From Rhizobium sp. Root1212 (GTDB taxonomy: Bacteria > Pseudomonadota > Alphaproteobacteria > Rhizobiales > Rhizobiaceae), in assembly GCF_001424985.1 (NCBI RefSeq), contig NZ_LMDA01000001.1, positions 815,599-879,598 on the forward strand: a stretch of 64,000 nucleotides of DNA. Direction: 5' to 3'. Under the pieces are notes generated by a model. The model saw only the letters and a list, made by a program, of their open reading frames with translations. It was not told the origin of the DNA and ran no database searches. The translations under genes and the position numbers were made by a program. Positions within the stretch are counted from its first letter, which is position 1, and every line of letters begins with the position of its first letter. Shown here in pieces: positions 17,896 through 26,501 of this stretch.

Positions 17896-19404
17896 ATGCA
17901 ACGCACCACACCTGCGGCCCTGTCCGATGACGAGGCCTCCCTTCTGCGGCGGGTGCGCCCGCAGGACTGGCGCAATCCTCGGCCTAAGTCCCTCTACGAT
18001 CTCGCCATCATCGGCGCCGGACCGGCCGGCATCGCGGCGGCCGAATATGCGGCGCGGCGCGGCTTTACCGTCGCGCTCATCGAGCGCGCCGTCCTTGGCG
18101 GAGACTCGCTGCACACCGGCTCCGTGCCCTCGAAGGCGATCATCCGCACCGCCGATATCTATGGCGGCATGCGCGATGCCGACGAATTCGGCGCGCCGCT
18201 GCCGGAGCAGCCCGCCTTCGATTTCGCTGCCGCCATGGACCGCCTGCGCCGCATCCGCACGCGCATTGCCGTCTATCACTCGGTTCATGACCTGACCGCG
18301 CTGGGCATCGATATCTTCTTCGGCGAGGCCCGCTTCGCCGGCCCCGACAAGCTGGTGGTCGACGCCACCCCCCTGCCGTTCCGCAAGGTGCTGATCGCCA
18401 CCGGCGCGCGCCCGAAAATCCCCGGCATTCCCGGCCTCAAAGAAACGGGCTACCGCACCAGTTCGACCATCTTCGAGATGACGGCGCTGCCGAAACGGCT
18501 CGCGGTCATCGGCGGCGGGCCACTCGGCTGCGAGCTGGCGCAGGCCTTCTGCCGCATGGGCGCGCAGGTGACGATCGTGCAGAACAACCCGAAATTCCTG
18601 CCGCGCGAGGAGCGCGACGCCGCCGAAATCCTCAACTGGTCGATGGCCCGCGACGGCATGGAGATCCGCCTCAACACCGTCGTTATCGCCGCCCGGCGCG
18701 AGGGCGACACGAAAATCCTCGAAACCCTCAACAACGAGGTGAAGGGCGAGATTGCGGCTGACGAAATTCTCGTTTGCACCGGCCGCGTACCCAATATCGA
18801 AGCGCTCGATCTTGCCGCCGCCGGCATTGCCTCCAATCCCCGACGCGGCGTCACGGTCGACGGGTTTCTGTGCAGCAGCAACCCTGATGTTTACGCCGCG
18901 GGCGATGCCTGCCTGCCGCTGAAATTCACCAATGCCGCGCAATCCTCGGCGCGCCGGGCGGTCGCCAACGCGCTGCTGCAGGCCGGCCAGAAACACGACA
19001 ACTCCGTCATTCCCTGGTGCACCTATTGCAGTCCCGAGATCGCCCATATCGGCCTGCAGGTCTGGGATGCCCACCGGCAATCCATCCCGATCAAGAGCTA
19101 CACGGTGATGTTGAACGATATCGACCGCGCCATCACCGACGGCGAGGAGACCGGCTTCGTCAAGATCCACGTCGCCGAAGGCTCCGACCGCATCCTCGGC
19201 GCCACCATCGTCGCATCGCATGCGAGCGAGCTGATCAATGAAATCGCCGTGATCATGAGCACCGGCATCGGCATGCAGGCGCTGGCCGAGGTGATCCACA
19301 CCTATCCGGCGCAATCCGGCGCGATCATGCTTGCCGCGCAGGCCTACCGGCGCGATACCGACAGCACCGTGCTGCAGACACCCTCCGGCAAGCCGCTGGT
19401 CTGA
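17896..19404 (+). CDS. FAD-dependent pyridine-nucleotide oxidoreductase lacking the redox-active cysteines
   Basis: A 502-aa protein with the fold of mercuric reductase and dihydrolipoamide dehydrogenase. It has an FAD dinucleotide motif GAGPAG (40-45), a second NAD(P) motif IGGGPLGCELAQAF, the FAD-closing YAAGDAC and a C-terminal dimerisation domain. The cysteine pair normally in GGxCxNxGCxPSK reads GGDSLHTGSVPSK: Ser71 and Ser76. The His-Glu dyad near the C-terminus reads HTYPAQSG, so Glu is lost too. It cannot act as a disulfide reductase; a transhydrogenase-like or sugar-linked oxidoreductase role is possible. It is commonly auto-annotated as mercuric reductase, which the missing cysteines contradict. 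Confidence 0.85.
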   Translation: MQRTTPAALSDDEASLLRRVRPQDWRNPRPKSLYDLAIIGAGPAGIAAAEYAARRGFTVALIERAVLGGDSLHTGSVPSKAIIRTADIYGGMRDADEFGAPLPEQPAFDFAAAMDRLRRIRTRIAVYHSVHDLTALGIDIFFGEARFAGPDKLVVDATPLPFRKVLIATGARPKIPGIPGLKETGYRTSSTIFEMTALPKRLAVIGGGPLGCELAQAFCRMGAQVTIVQNNPKFLPREERDAAEILNWSMARDGMEIRLNTVVIAARREGDTKILETLNNEVKGEIAADEILVCTGRVPNIEALDLAAAGIASNPRRGVTVDGFLCSSNPDVYAAGDACLPLKFTNAAQSSARRAVANALLQAGQKHDNSVIPWCTYCSPEIAHIGLQVWDAHRQSIPIKSYTVMLNDIDRAITDGEETGFVKIHVAEGSDRILGATIVASHASELINEIAVIMSTGIGMQALAEVIHTYPAQSGAIMLAAQAYRRDTDSTVLQTPSGKPLV

Positions 19405-21141
19405 TTATCCGCTCGCTGGATTCGGCGTCGTCACCAGGTGCAGCGTGCGGGAAAACAGGTCGGCATGGCCATCTACCGTTCCCATGGCGATGACCGCAGC
19501 TGCGCCCAAATCATCGCGGAAGATGGAGGCGACCCGTTCGCCATTGTTGCCATCGGTCAGGTCGCCGACATCGTCGATCACGATCCAGGCGGGGCGGTGA
19601 AGAAGCAATTGCGCGATACTCAGCATGCGGCGTTCCTCGTTGCCGAATTCGTGCTCCCAGCGGGCACTGTGGTCGAGCAGGGAAGTCAGCCGCCCCAATC
19701 CCACCCGCTCGAGGCCGGCAAGGATCGCGTCGTTCGAACAGCCGTCTTCCGCGCGCGGATAGCAGAGCGCGGCGCGCAGCGTGCCGAACGGCAGATAGGG
19801 ATCGCGCACCACGAAGGCGATGCGGTCGTCGTCCGGCAAGCTTATGCTTCCCCTGCCCCAGCGCCACAGCCCGGCGATCGTATGCGTCAGCAACGTCTTG
19901 CCCTCGCCCCGCGCACCGGTAACGAGTACGCGCTCGCCGGGACGGACGGTGACATGCGGTTCCGACAACCGCACCGGCCCCGAAGGCACATCCATTTCCA
20001 GATCGTCGAGAACGATGGCCGGCTCAGGCGAGCGGATGAAAGCGATGCGATCCACCGCATCGTCGTTCACCTCCGCTTCCAGAAGCACGAGGCGGAAATC
20101 GGCCACCCGGCGCAGGGTTGCGCGCCAATCGGCGATGGCGCCGATATTGTCCACGAACCAGCGCAGCGAGGCGTGGAACTGGTTGAACGCACCAACGGCC
20201 ATCATCAGCCCGCCGAAGGTCATGTCGCCGCCGAAATAGACCGGCGCTGCGATGACGATCGGCGCCACGATCGTCACCCAGCCATAACCGGAGGTGACCC
20301 AGCCGAGCCGCACCATCGCCATGACGATCCGGCGCGAGGCCTCGATAACGGCGCCGAGATCGCGTTGCAGCCGCCGCGCCTCATCCGCTTCGCCAGCAGA
20401 AACCGCGATCGCATCGAGCTGTTCGTTGACCCGCACCAGCGCATAGCGCAGGTCCGCCTCGCGGGCATAACGATCGCCGTTCAGCGCGATCAGCGGGCGG
20501 CCGACCCGCCAGCTGAGCCAGGAGGCCGTTCCCGAATAAAGGATCGCCGCCCACACCATGTAGCCGGGTATCTGGAAAGCCGCACCGAAGAGATGAAAGA
20601 CGAAGCCCGACGACAGCGCCCACAACACGCCAACGAAACTTGCGAGCAACACGCCCGCCTGCAGCAGGCCCACACCGAGATCGACCGAGAGATCGCTGAG
20701 ATGATGGACATCCTCATGCAGCCGCTGGTCGGGATTGACGCCGATCTGCCCCCGCCGCGCCACGCAGAAGGCGCGGCCCGGCCGCAGCCATTCGTCGATC
20801 ATGTCGCGCGTCAGCGCTTCGCGCAGCTTCAGGTGCAGCATCTGGTTGAGCCATTGCTGGGTGATGTTGAGCACCAGCAGCGAGCCGGCGATCTCGAAAA
20901 ACACCATGAGCTGATGTAGAAAGCCGGCAAAGTTGCGCTGCTGCAGCGCATCGTAGAACGGCTGGTTCCAGCGGTTGAGGACGATCTGGCCGAAGGCGGT
21001 GGCGAGGATGACGGCGAATATGCCACCGGCCAGAAGCAAAAGCCTGCGCCGCAGCGGCGAACCGCGAAAGGCATCCACCATGGTCGCCACATATTGGCGC
21101 AGCGGCCGATCCTCGGTTTCGTCACGCGTTGCATCAGCCAT
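19405..21141 (-). CDS. ABC transporter, fused permease/ATPase of the YddA/SbmA type, with degenerate ATPase motifs
   Basis: A 578-aa protein. Residues about 25-330 form the ABC_membrane_2/SbmA-BacA-like membrane domain (NRWNQPFYDALQQRNFAGF, LNQMLHLKLREALT). Residues about 375-578 form a nucleotide-binding domain with Walker A GARGEGKT. The signature, normally LSGGE, is FGNEERR, and Walker B reads IVIDDV with Asp in place of the catalytic Glu. The family exports or imports peptides, vitamins or very-long-chain lipids. The stop codons of this gene and the convergent oxidoreductase abut. Slow or regulatory ATPase activity is possible. Confidence 0.87.
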   Translation of the reverse strand: MADATRDETEDRPLRQYVATMVDAFRGSPLRRRLLLLAGGIFAVILATAFGQIVLNRWNQPFYDALQQRNFAGFLHQLMVFFEIAGSLLVLNITQQWLNQMLHLKLREALTRDMIDEWLRPGRAFCVARRGQIGVNPDQRLHEDVHHLSDLSVDLGVGLLQAGVLLASFVGVLWALSSGFVFHLFGAAFQIPGYMVWAAILYSGTASWLSWRVGRPLIALNGDRYAREADLRYALVRVNEQLDAIAVSAGEADEARRLQRDLGAVIEASRRIVMAMVRLGWVTSGYGWVTIVAPIVIAAPVYFGGDMTFGGLMMAVGAFNQFHASLRWFVDNIGAIADWRATLRRVADFRLVLLEAEVNDDAVDRIAFIRSPEPAIVLDDLEMDVPSGPVRLSEPHVTVRPGERVLVTGARGEGKTLLTHTIAGLWRWGRGSISLPDDDRIAFVVRDPYLPFGTLRAALCYPRAEDGCSNDAILAGLERVGLGRLTSLLDHSARWEHEFGNEERRMLSIAQLLLHRPAWIVIDDVGDLTDGNNGERVASIFRDDLGAAAVIAMGTVDGHADLFSRTLHLVTTPNPASG

Positions 21142-21290
21142 GGCTGCCGCCGATAAATCGAGACGCTGCGCGCGGTGCCGACGTGATCATGCCTGGAAAT
21201 CTCTCGAAGCGACTGTCGGAGACTATATCGCGCCACCGTCTGCCGTCCATTCAATCCGGCCGTGTTTTCAGCTGCTGTCGTTTGCCTCGG

Positions 21291-21848
21291 CTATTGAATG
21301 CAGGCCTTGCCCACCGGCGTTTTCGGATCGCAGGCGAGAATGCCCTGCAGTTCGAAAATGTAAAACCGGGGCCGTTCGCTGCAATCAACCGTCGTCATCT
21401 TGTTGGTGCGCAGATTGCGCACCGTCACGCCGGCAGCACCGGCCATGCCCTCGGCCGAGTCGGCATCCGGCCAGCTTTGCGTGAAGACGGTATAGTCATG
21501 GCGGCCGGATTTGAAGCGGATGGATTGGGTATAGACATCCTTCCGGCTGTAGACCGCGCCGACGAAACGGTCGAGCGAGCCCTCCGGTTTCTCGGGGAAT
21601 TCCAGCTCCACCTTGTCGTCTCCCCCGTCGGGCGTCTGCGAGCCGAAGCGGTATTGAAGCCCGGTTATGTTGCCGTCTTCGCCCGAGGCGCAAAGCTCGA
21701 TGAATTTGCGGCCCTCGTCGGCCTCGCAGGCGAAGATCGGGTTGTCGTTGCCCGAACAGGCCCGCGCCACGCCTCCGAACGGGGTCACACCCGCCAACAT
21801 TGCGATCACAGCGACCTGAAATCTTGCAGGAAGGCGGGTCTTCCGCAT
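21291..21848 (-). CDS. secreted hypothetical protein
   Basis: A 185-aa protein with a signal peptide ending near GGVARA. The mature part has paired cysteines (ACSGNDNPIFAC, ELCASGEDG, then VDCSER, ILACDPKTPVGKACIQ) and beta-strand-like segments such as GLQYRFGSQTPDG. It is probably periplasmic and disulfide-bonded. I do not recognise a named family with certainty. It is monocistronic, upstream of and divergent from the response regulator. Confidence 0.7.
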   Translation of the reverse strand: MRKTRLPARFQVAVIAMLAGVTPFGGVARACSGNDNPIFACEADEGRKFIELCASGEDGNITGLQYRFGSQTPDGGDDKVELEFPEKPEGSLDRFVGAVYSRKDVYTQSIRFKSGRHDYTVFTQSWPDADSAEGMAGAAGVTVRNLRTNKMTTVDCSERPRFYIFELQGILACDPKTPVGKACIQ

Positions 21849-21977
21849 CTTTGAACTCCTCCAGACATACCTTTATAAGGGACCGCGTAATTTCGCTGGT
21901 TATATTATGCAATCGCACGCGACAGACGCTTTTCTTCACGCTATCTATAGTTGGAAAAGTCGAGAGCGGGCTGGACC

Positions 21978-22724
21978 TTGAACGAACATGCCACATTGCC
22001 CCACGTTGTCCTGACGGACGACGACGAGGATCTGCGAGACATGGTCGCCGATTATCTCGGCGGCCAGGGCTTTTCCGTCTGCGGCGTCGCCAGCGGCGCA
22101 GCGCTCGACAGGGCGCTGGCGGACCGGCCGGCAGACCTGCTCATCATCGATCTCAACCTGCCGAGCGAGGACGGATTTTCCATCGCCCGACGCATCCGCG
22201 CAACCTCGGCCATTCCGATCATCATGCTCACCGGCGCCGTCGATGTCGTCGACCGGGTTGTCGGGCTGGAGATGGGCGCGGACGACTATGTGACCAAGCC
22301 CTTCGACCTGCGCGAGCTGAAAGCCCGTATCCGCGCCGTGCTGCGGCGCGGCGTCGGCAGCCGGCCGGCTGAAACCGCCGTTCAAGCCCCGGCCCCGCAG
22401 GCGGCCAAAAATCTCGTCGCCTTCGGCCGGGTTCATCTCGATCTCGAAGGCCATTGCCTCGTCCTCGAAGACGGCTCGCGCGAGACGCTGACGGCCATGG
22501 AATTCGATCTGCTGCGGGTGCTGTCGCAACATCCCAACCGGGTTCTGAGCCGTGACCGGCTGCTCGATCTCGCCCATAACCGCGACAACGAGCCCTTCGA
22601 CCGATCGATCGACGTTCGGATCACCCGCCTGCGCAAGAAGATCGAGCCCGATCCCACCAAGCCCGCGACCATCAAGACCATTCGCGGCGTCGGATACATG
22701 TTCGTCACCAACCGCCGCGCCTAG
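21978..22724 (+). CDS. OmpR/PhoB-family response regulator
   Basis: A 248-aa protein. The receiver domain has acidic pocket TDDDED, phospho-acceptor Asp58 in LLIIDLNLPSEDG, the conserved Thr in IIMLTGA and Lys in YVTKPFD. The C-terminal winged helix covers about 145-240 (LTAMEFDLLRVLSQHPNRVL, IDVRITRLRKKIE, IRGVGYMF). The start is a TTG at 21978 or, less likely, at 21951; no good ATG exists in frame. No kinase is adjacent on this strand; the hybrid kinase 0.6 kb downstream on the other strand is a possible but unproven partner. Confidence 0.88.
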   Translation: MNEHATLPHVVLTDDDEDLRDMVADYLGGQGFSVCGVASGAALDRALADRPADLLIIDLNLPSEDGFSIARRIRATSAIPIIMLTGAVDVVDRVVGLEMGADDYVTKPFDLRELKARIRAVLRRGVGSRPAETAVQAPAPQAAKNLVAFGRVHLDLEGHCLVLEDGSRETLTAMEFDLLRVLSQHPNRVLSRDRLLDLAHNRDNEPFDRSIDVRITRLRKKIEPDPTKPATIKTIRGVGYMFVTNRRA

Positions 22725-22824
22725 AGTTTGTCGGGTTCAGATTGAACCAGACATACTCTAGATTCTTTTGTTTTCGTTTGTCTTTTCTGGAAAACCGGTT
22801 CCCACTTTTCCCTGACAAACTCTA
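22722..22824. repeat. Rhizobium-type intergenic palindromic element (RIME/RPE-like)
   Basis: This 103-bp element is bounded by perfect 11-bp arms, TAGAGTTTGTC at 22722-22732 and GACAAACTCTA at 22814-22824. The left half is itself a near-perfect hairpin (22722-22740 with 22742-22760). The right half contains the GGAAAACCGGTTCCCACTTT stretch typical of intergenic mosaic elements in rhizobia (from memory). The TAG stop of the response regulator lies within the left arm. It probably also serves as a transcription stop between two convergent genes. Confidence 0.7.
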
Positions 22825-22828
22825 AGGT

Positions 22829-23251
22829 TCAGGCCGCCGCCTGCCCGTAGGCCGCCCGCATCATCACGCCCGCCACGAGCTGGTAGGTTTCCGTCCAGGC
22901 GGCGCGCACCTCCGCGGTGAAACGCTCGCCGAAGGAGAGCGACAGGGTCTCGATCAGCGCCGTGCCGACGGTGTCGTAATGGGCGGGCTCGACGCCGTAG
23001 CCCACATGCTTCACCGCCAGCCCCTCCAGCACCGGCACCAGTGCATCGAGTTTGCGCAGCGAATGTACGGCAAGCGCCAGTGCCGCCATCAGCTTGCGGC
23101 CCTGCGCGGCCATGTCCGAGGTATTGAAGAGCCGGCGCAGCGACGGGTCGTTGACGAACAGGCGCTCGTAAAACAGCGCGGCGGCGGCATCCTGCGAGGC
23201 GCGGACTTCGGCAAAGGTGGTTTCAAGCAGTTCGATCTTGCGGTCGTCCAT
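22829..23251 (-). CDS. single-domain bacterial globin (Vitreoscilla-haemoglobin-like)
   Basis: A 140-aa globin with full three-over-three length. Tyr28 (B10, LFYERLF), Gln50 at the E7-like position (AAQGRK) and the proximal haem ligand His82 in LAVKHVGYGV match the Vgb/flavohaemoglobin haem pocket. It lacks the FAD reductase domain. Expected roles are oxygen delivery or nitric oxide detoxification, using a separate reductase. It is transcribed in the same direction as, and 83 bp downstream of, the hybrid kinase gene. Confidence 0.9.
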   Translation of the reverse strand: MDDRKIELLETTFAEVRASQDAAAALFYERLFVNDPSLRRLFNTSDMAAQGRKLMAALALAVHSLRKLDALVPVLEGLAVKHVGYGVEPAHYDTVGTALIETLSLSFGERFTAEVRAAWTETYQLVAGVMMRAAYGQAAA

Positions 23252-23334
23252 CGGTGTGGCTCCATCGGGTGTTTCGATGGGGCCACCATGACCGATCTTC
23301 GTTTCCTGCCGCGGTCGCGAATGTTTCTACTGTT

Positions 23335-24897
23335 TCAGCGCGGTGTCGTCAGGTCCGCGAGGAAGGCGGCGATATCATCGGGCGTGAACGGCTTTTCGAT
23401 CATCGGACAGCCAGAGCGCGCGAGGAACCGGCCCGCCAGCGGCCCGAGCGTATCGCCGGTCACGAAGCCGATCCGACCCGTCAGGTCGGGATAATGCTCG
23501 CCCAGCCAATCGTAGAGGCCGGGACCATCGCCTTTGGGCATGCGGATATCGCAGAGGATCGCGTCGAAGCCGCCGTCGCGGGCGGCGATGCGGCGGCGGG
23601 CGTCATCACCGCCATGGGTGACGGTGACGGCATAGCCGAGCCGCCCGGCAATCTCGGCGACAAGCTCGGCAATCGCCACGTCGTCATCGACCACCAATAA
23701 GTTCCGGTGCTGTGCCGAGGCCTCGGCAACCGGCCGCAAGGTCTCGACGACGGCGGCTGCGATCGGCTCGAAAGGCAGGCTGATGACGAATCGGGCGCCG
23801 CCGCCCGGCGCGTCGCCCAGCGACAGGCTGCCGCCATGGGCTTCCACGAGGCCGCGCGAGACGGCAAGGCCGATGCCGGTACCCGCCCCTTGCGGCTTGG
23901 TGGTGAAGAACGGATCGAAGATGCGGCCGCGGATCTCCTGCGGCACGCCGGGGCCGTTGTCGTCGATGGTGAGCGAGACGGTGCCGGCCTTTTCATCCGC
24001 GGCAATGCCGACCGTGATCTTTCGTTCCGCGCCGCCTGCCTGTTCCAGCGCCTGCTGGGCGTTGACGAGAAGATTGAGCACCACCTGATGGATCTGGCTG
24101 GAATCGAGCGCCAGCACCGGAAGGCCATCGGGAAAATGCCGCTCGACGGTGATGCCCGCTGCGCCCAGCGTATAGGCGAGAAGATCGACCGCCTCATCGA
24201 CCACGGTTTCAAGCCGCGTCGGCAAGCGTTCCGCCTCGTTCTGCCGCGCCATGGCGAGAAAGCTGCGCACGATGCGGGCGCAGCGATCGGCGGCTGTCGC
24301 GATGCGGTCGCAGCGCCGCACCAGGCCGTTCCAGTCTGCGACCGAGCGCTCCTCCATCGCCTCGCGCATCATCAGCGTCTGCCCGGTGATAACCGATAGC
24401 GGATTGTTGAGTTCGTGGGCGACACCGGCGAGCAGCGAGCCGAGGGCGGCCAGTTTTTCCTTCTGGTAGAGGGCGTTGCGCTGCTCGCGGATTTCCGCCT
24501 CGGCGCGCTTGGCGGGGCGCAGGTCGCGGATATGGGCGGCAAACAGCCACCGCCCGCCGAGCGTGACATCGGTGATGGTCAGCTCGATCGGGATCAGCTC
24601 GCCCGCCGAAAGCATGGCCTGCAATTCCAGCCGCTTGCCGAGCACGCGGCCTTCGCCGGTCGCAAGATAGGCGGCAAGGCCGCGCTCATGGGCTGCCCGG
24701 TGCTCCGGCGGGATGATCAGCTCGGCGATCGGCTCGCCGATCACCGCTTCCCGGCGATAGCCGAAGATTGCCTCGGCCGCCGGATTGAAATCGACCACCC
24801 GGCCCTCGCCGTCGATGACGACGATGCCGTCGAGCGCCGTGCGAACCACCGCCTCGTGATAGGCTATCAGTTCGCGAAACTCCGACGGTGAATTCAT
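23335..24897 (-). CDS. hybrid sensor histidine kinase: PAS - HisKA - HATPase - receiver
   Basis: A 520-aa soluble kinase with no membrane segment. A PAS domain covers about 10-125 (VVRTALDGIVVIDGEGRVVD, NPAAEAIFGYRREAVIGEPI). The dimerisation helix has phospho-His161 in LAGVAHELNNPLSVI, followed by HATPase boxes DNGPGVP and GTGIGLAVSRG. A C-terminal receiver carries Asp450 in ILCDIRMPKGDGPG. The start at 24897 follows GGAAGGATG. The Asn-Asn after the phospho-His places it with NtrB-like family-4 kinases. It needs a downstream phosphotransfer or DNA-binding partner, not certain here. PAS may bind a cofactor, but none is identifiable. Confidence 0.9.
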   Translation of the reverse strand: MNSPSEFRELIAYHEAVVRTALDGIVVIDGEGRVVDFNPAAEAIFGYRREAVIGEPIAELIIPPEHRAAHERGLAAYLATGEGRVLGKRLELQAMLSAGELIPIELTITDVTLGGRWLFAAHIRDLRPAKRAEAEIREQRNALYQKEKLAALGSLLAGVAHELNNPLSVITGQTLMMREAMEERSVADWNGLVRRCDRIATAADRCARIVRSFLAMARQNEAERLPTRLETVVDEAVDLLAYTLGAAGITVERHFPDGLPVLALDSSQIHQVVLNLLVNAQQALEQAGGAERKITVGIAADEKAGTVSLTIDDNGPGVPQEIRGRIFDPFFTTKPQGAGTGIGLAVSRGLVEAHGGSLSLGDAPGGGARFVISLPFEPIAAAVVETLRPVAEASAQHRNLLVVDDDVAIAELVAEIAGRLGYAVTVTHGGDDARRRIAARDGGFDAILCDIRMPKGDGPGLYDWLGEHYPDLTGRIGFVTGDTLGPLAGRFLARSGCPMIEKPFTPDDIAAFLADLTTPR

Positions 24898-24968
24898 GCA
24901 GCATCCTTCCGAAGAGCCGGAAACGTCCGGGCATGGAAAGACTAGCCAGCAAATGTTTCGCTTGTGTT

Positions 24969-25967
24969 TCAGCTGCAGTTCGTCGCCTGGTCGGAACAGG
25001 TGCCGCGCCACCAGCCCCGTTGGCCGTCCCGGCTGGTGGTGAGCGCCCAGTTTGCCGAGCAGGCATGCAGGCGCATCACCGGCGTATCGATCGCCAGATT
25101 GCCATCGTAACCCGCCACCGCCTCGCCGGGCGGCAAGGGCTGCGCATCGACATTGGGATATTGCAGCAATTGCGGCACGGGCATCCCGGTATTGGCGTAA
25201 GCCGCCGTCACCTCGGTCGCCCTGACCCAGCCCGAGCCGGAATAGGTCTTGGGGAAATCCTCCGGTGGCGGATCGCCATAGGCGGCGCCGGGCGCCGTGG
25301 CATTGGCGATACGGAACCATCCATCCCTGTAGCCGGTGATTTCGAACTCCGCCCGCCAGCCATCGATCGAGGAAGCGTCGGTTTCGTCGCTCACATGCGG
25401 CGGCGCCAGTCGGCCCGCGATCGGCGCGCCGTCGGAGGGCGCCTTGCGCACGGCCGTTCCGCTGCTCGCCTCGCTCGTTGCCCAGCCGCGGATGCGACAG
25501 ACGGCGTTGCCGCTCGCACCTTCGGCTTGCGCAGCTGCGTAAAGCTCCATCAGCAAGTCCCCCTGATCGGCATCGCCGGCCGCGATATCGGCAGCGGGAC
25601 GCGGATAGACCCGTGCGCCGGATGCCGTAAACCGCCCGTCTTTGCGGACCAGCGCCACCTCGATGGTCTTGCCGGGATCGAAGGCATTGCCCGGCGTGAA
25701 GGAGGTATCCGCCCCGGCCGGAAAGGCGGCGAAGAGGGCCTTGCCGGCCGTCTCGTCGAGGCGGTAGAGCCGGCCGAGCACCCAGCCCAGCGGCAAGGCA
25801 TGGCCGGCCGCTTCCCTGAGATCGGGATTGGCCGTATCCGCCAACATCAATTGCTGCACCGGGCTTTGCGGCGCAGCCGGCAGGGCTTCGGCCGAGGAAA
25901 TGCCGACGATGCCGGCAATCGTGACGACCGCTGCCGCTGCGAAACGGAAGGCGCGCGCGGCTCTCAT
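24969..25967 (-). CDS. secreted hypothetical protein with SH3-like region
   Basis: A 332-aa exported protein with a signal peptide (MRAARAFRFAAAAVVTIAGI). The region about 155-255 has the pattern of a bacterial SH3 domain (SSGTAVRKAPSDGAPIAGRL, ITGYRDGWFRIANA, GSGWVRATEV), often binding cell-wall peptides. The C-terminus has a cysteine-rich tail (ACSANWALTTSRDG, GTCSDQATNC). It overlaps the upstream small gene by ATGA, so the two are translated from one message. Function unknown; probably periplasmic. Confidence 0.72.
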   Translation of the reverse strand: MRAARAFRFAAAAVVTIAGIVGISSAEALPAAPQSPVQQLMLADTANPDLREAAGHALPLGWVLGRLYRLDETAGKALFAAFPAGADTSFTPGNAFDPGKTIEVALVRKDGRFTASGARVYPRPAADIAAGDADQGDLLMELYAAAQAEGASGNAVCRIRGWATSEASSGTAVRKAPSDGAPIAGRLAPPHVSDETDASSIDGWRAEFEITGYRDGWFRIANATAPGAAYGDPPPEDFPKTYSGSGWVRATEVTAAYANTGMPVPQLLQYPNVDAQPLPPGEAVAGYDGNLAIDTPVMRLHACSANWALTTSRDGQRGWWRGTCSDQATNCS

Positions 25968-26308
25968 TGCAGCGGCACCACGCGCAGCGGGGTCGCATAG
26001 GGCTCGACCCGCAGCGTGCCTTCGGCGGCGATGCTGATCTGCTTCAGCGGCGCCTGTTCCAGCTCGCCGTCCGTGGCCTTGCGCACGGCATAGCGCCAGA
26101 CGGTGAGCGTGCCGCGGTCGTGAAGCGCCTTGCCGATGGCGCCGGCGTCGTCGCCGAGGGCGGCATCCTCGGGCGTCAGGGTCGCAACGATTTCCTCGTT
26201 TTCGCTGACGAAACTAAAGAGCCTGGTTTTTTCCGCCGCGAAGGCGGGCGTGGCAAGAACGCCCGCGACAAGGGCACTGGCAAAAATACGTCGAATGGCT
26301 GTAAACAT
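25964..26308 (-). CDS. small secreted hypothetical protein
   Basis: A 114-aa protein with a signal peptide ending in TPAFAA. The mature part is acidic in the middle (TPEDAALGDDAGAIGKAL) and ends LRVEPYATPLRVVPLQ. No family recognised. Its stop overlaps the start of the SH3-containing gene by 4 nt, so they form a two-gene unit. Confidence 0.65.
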   Translation of the reverse strand: MFTAIRRIFASALVAGVLATPAFAAEKTRLFSFVSENEEIVATLTPEDAALGDDAGAIGKALHDRGTLTVWRYAVRKATDGELEQAPLKQISIAAEGTLRVEPYATPLRVVPLQ

Positions 26309-26501
26309 CGGCTGTTCCTCCTTTTTGATCTGCCGTGAGCTTGCCAGACGAGCGTTTCCAGCGTTTTCGCCGCGTGTTTCAGCCAGGTTTCATGATGTCG
26401 GGTTTCGAGATCGAGGATCGCATCCCGCAAGGGTTGACTAATGCCGGCTTATGCCTCTTTGAGTGTGCCTTGCGCCAAGCCGTTGCGATCGGATTGCAGG
26501 A

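Noticed and set aside
23335..25998. A longer hybrid-kinase frame extending upstream to 25998
   Set aside because: The extra N-terminus is a shadow of the SH3-containing protein gene; the PAS domain starts at 24897 with a ribosome-binding site.
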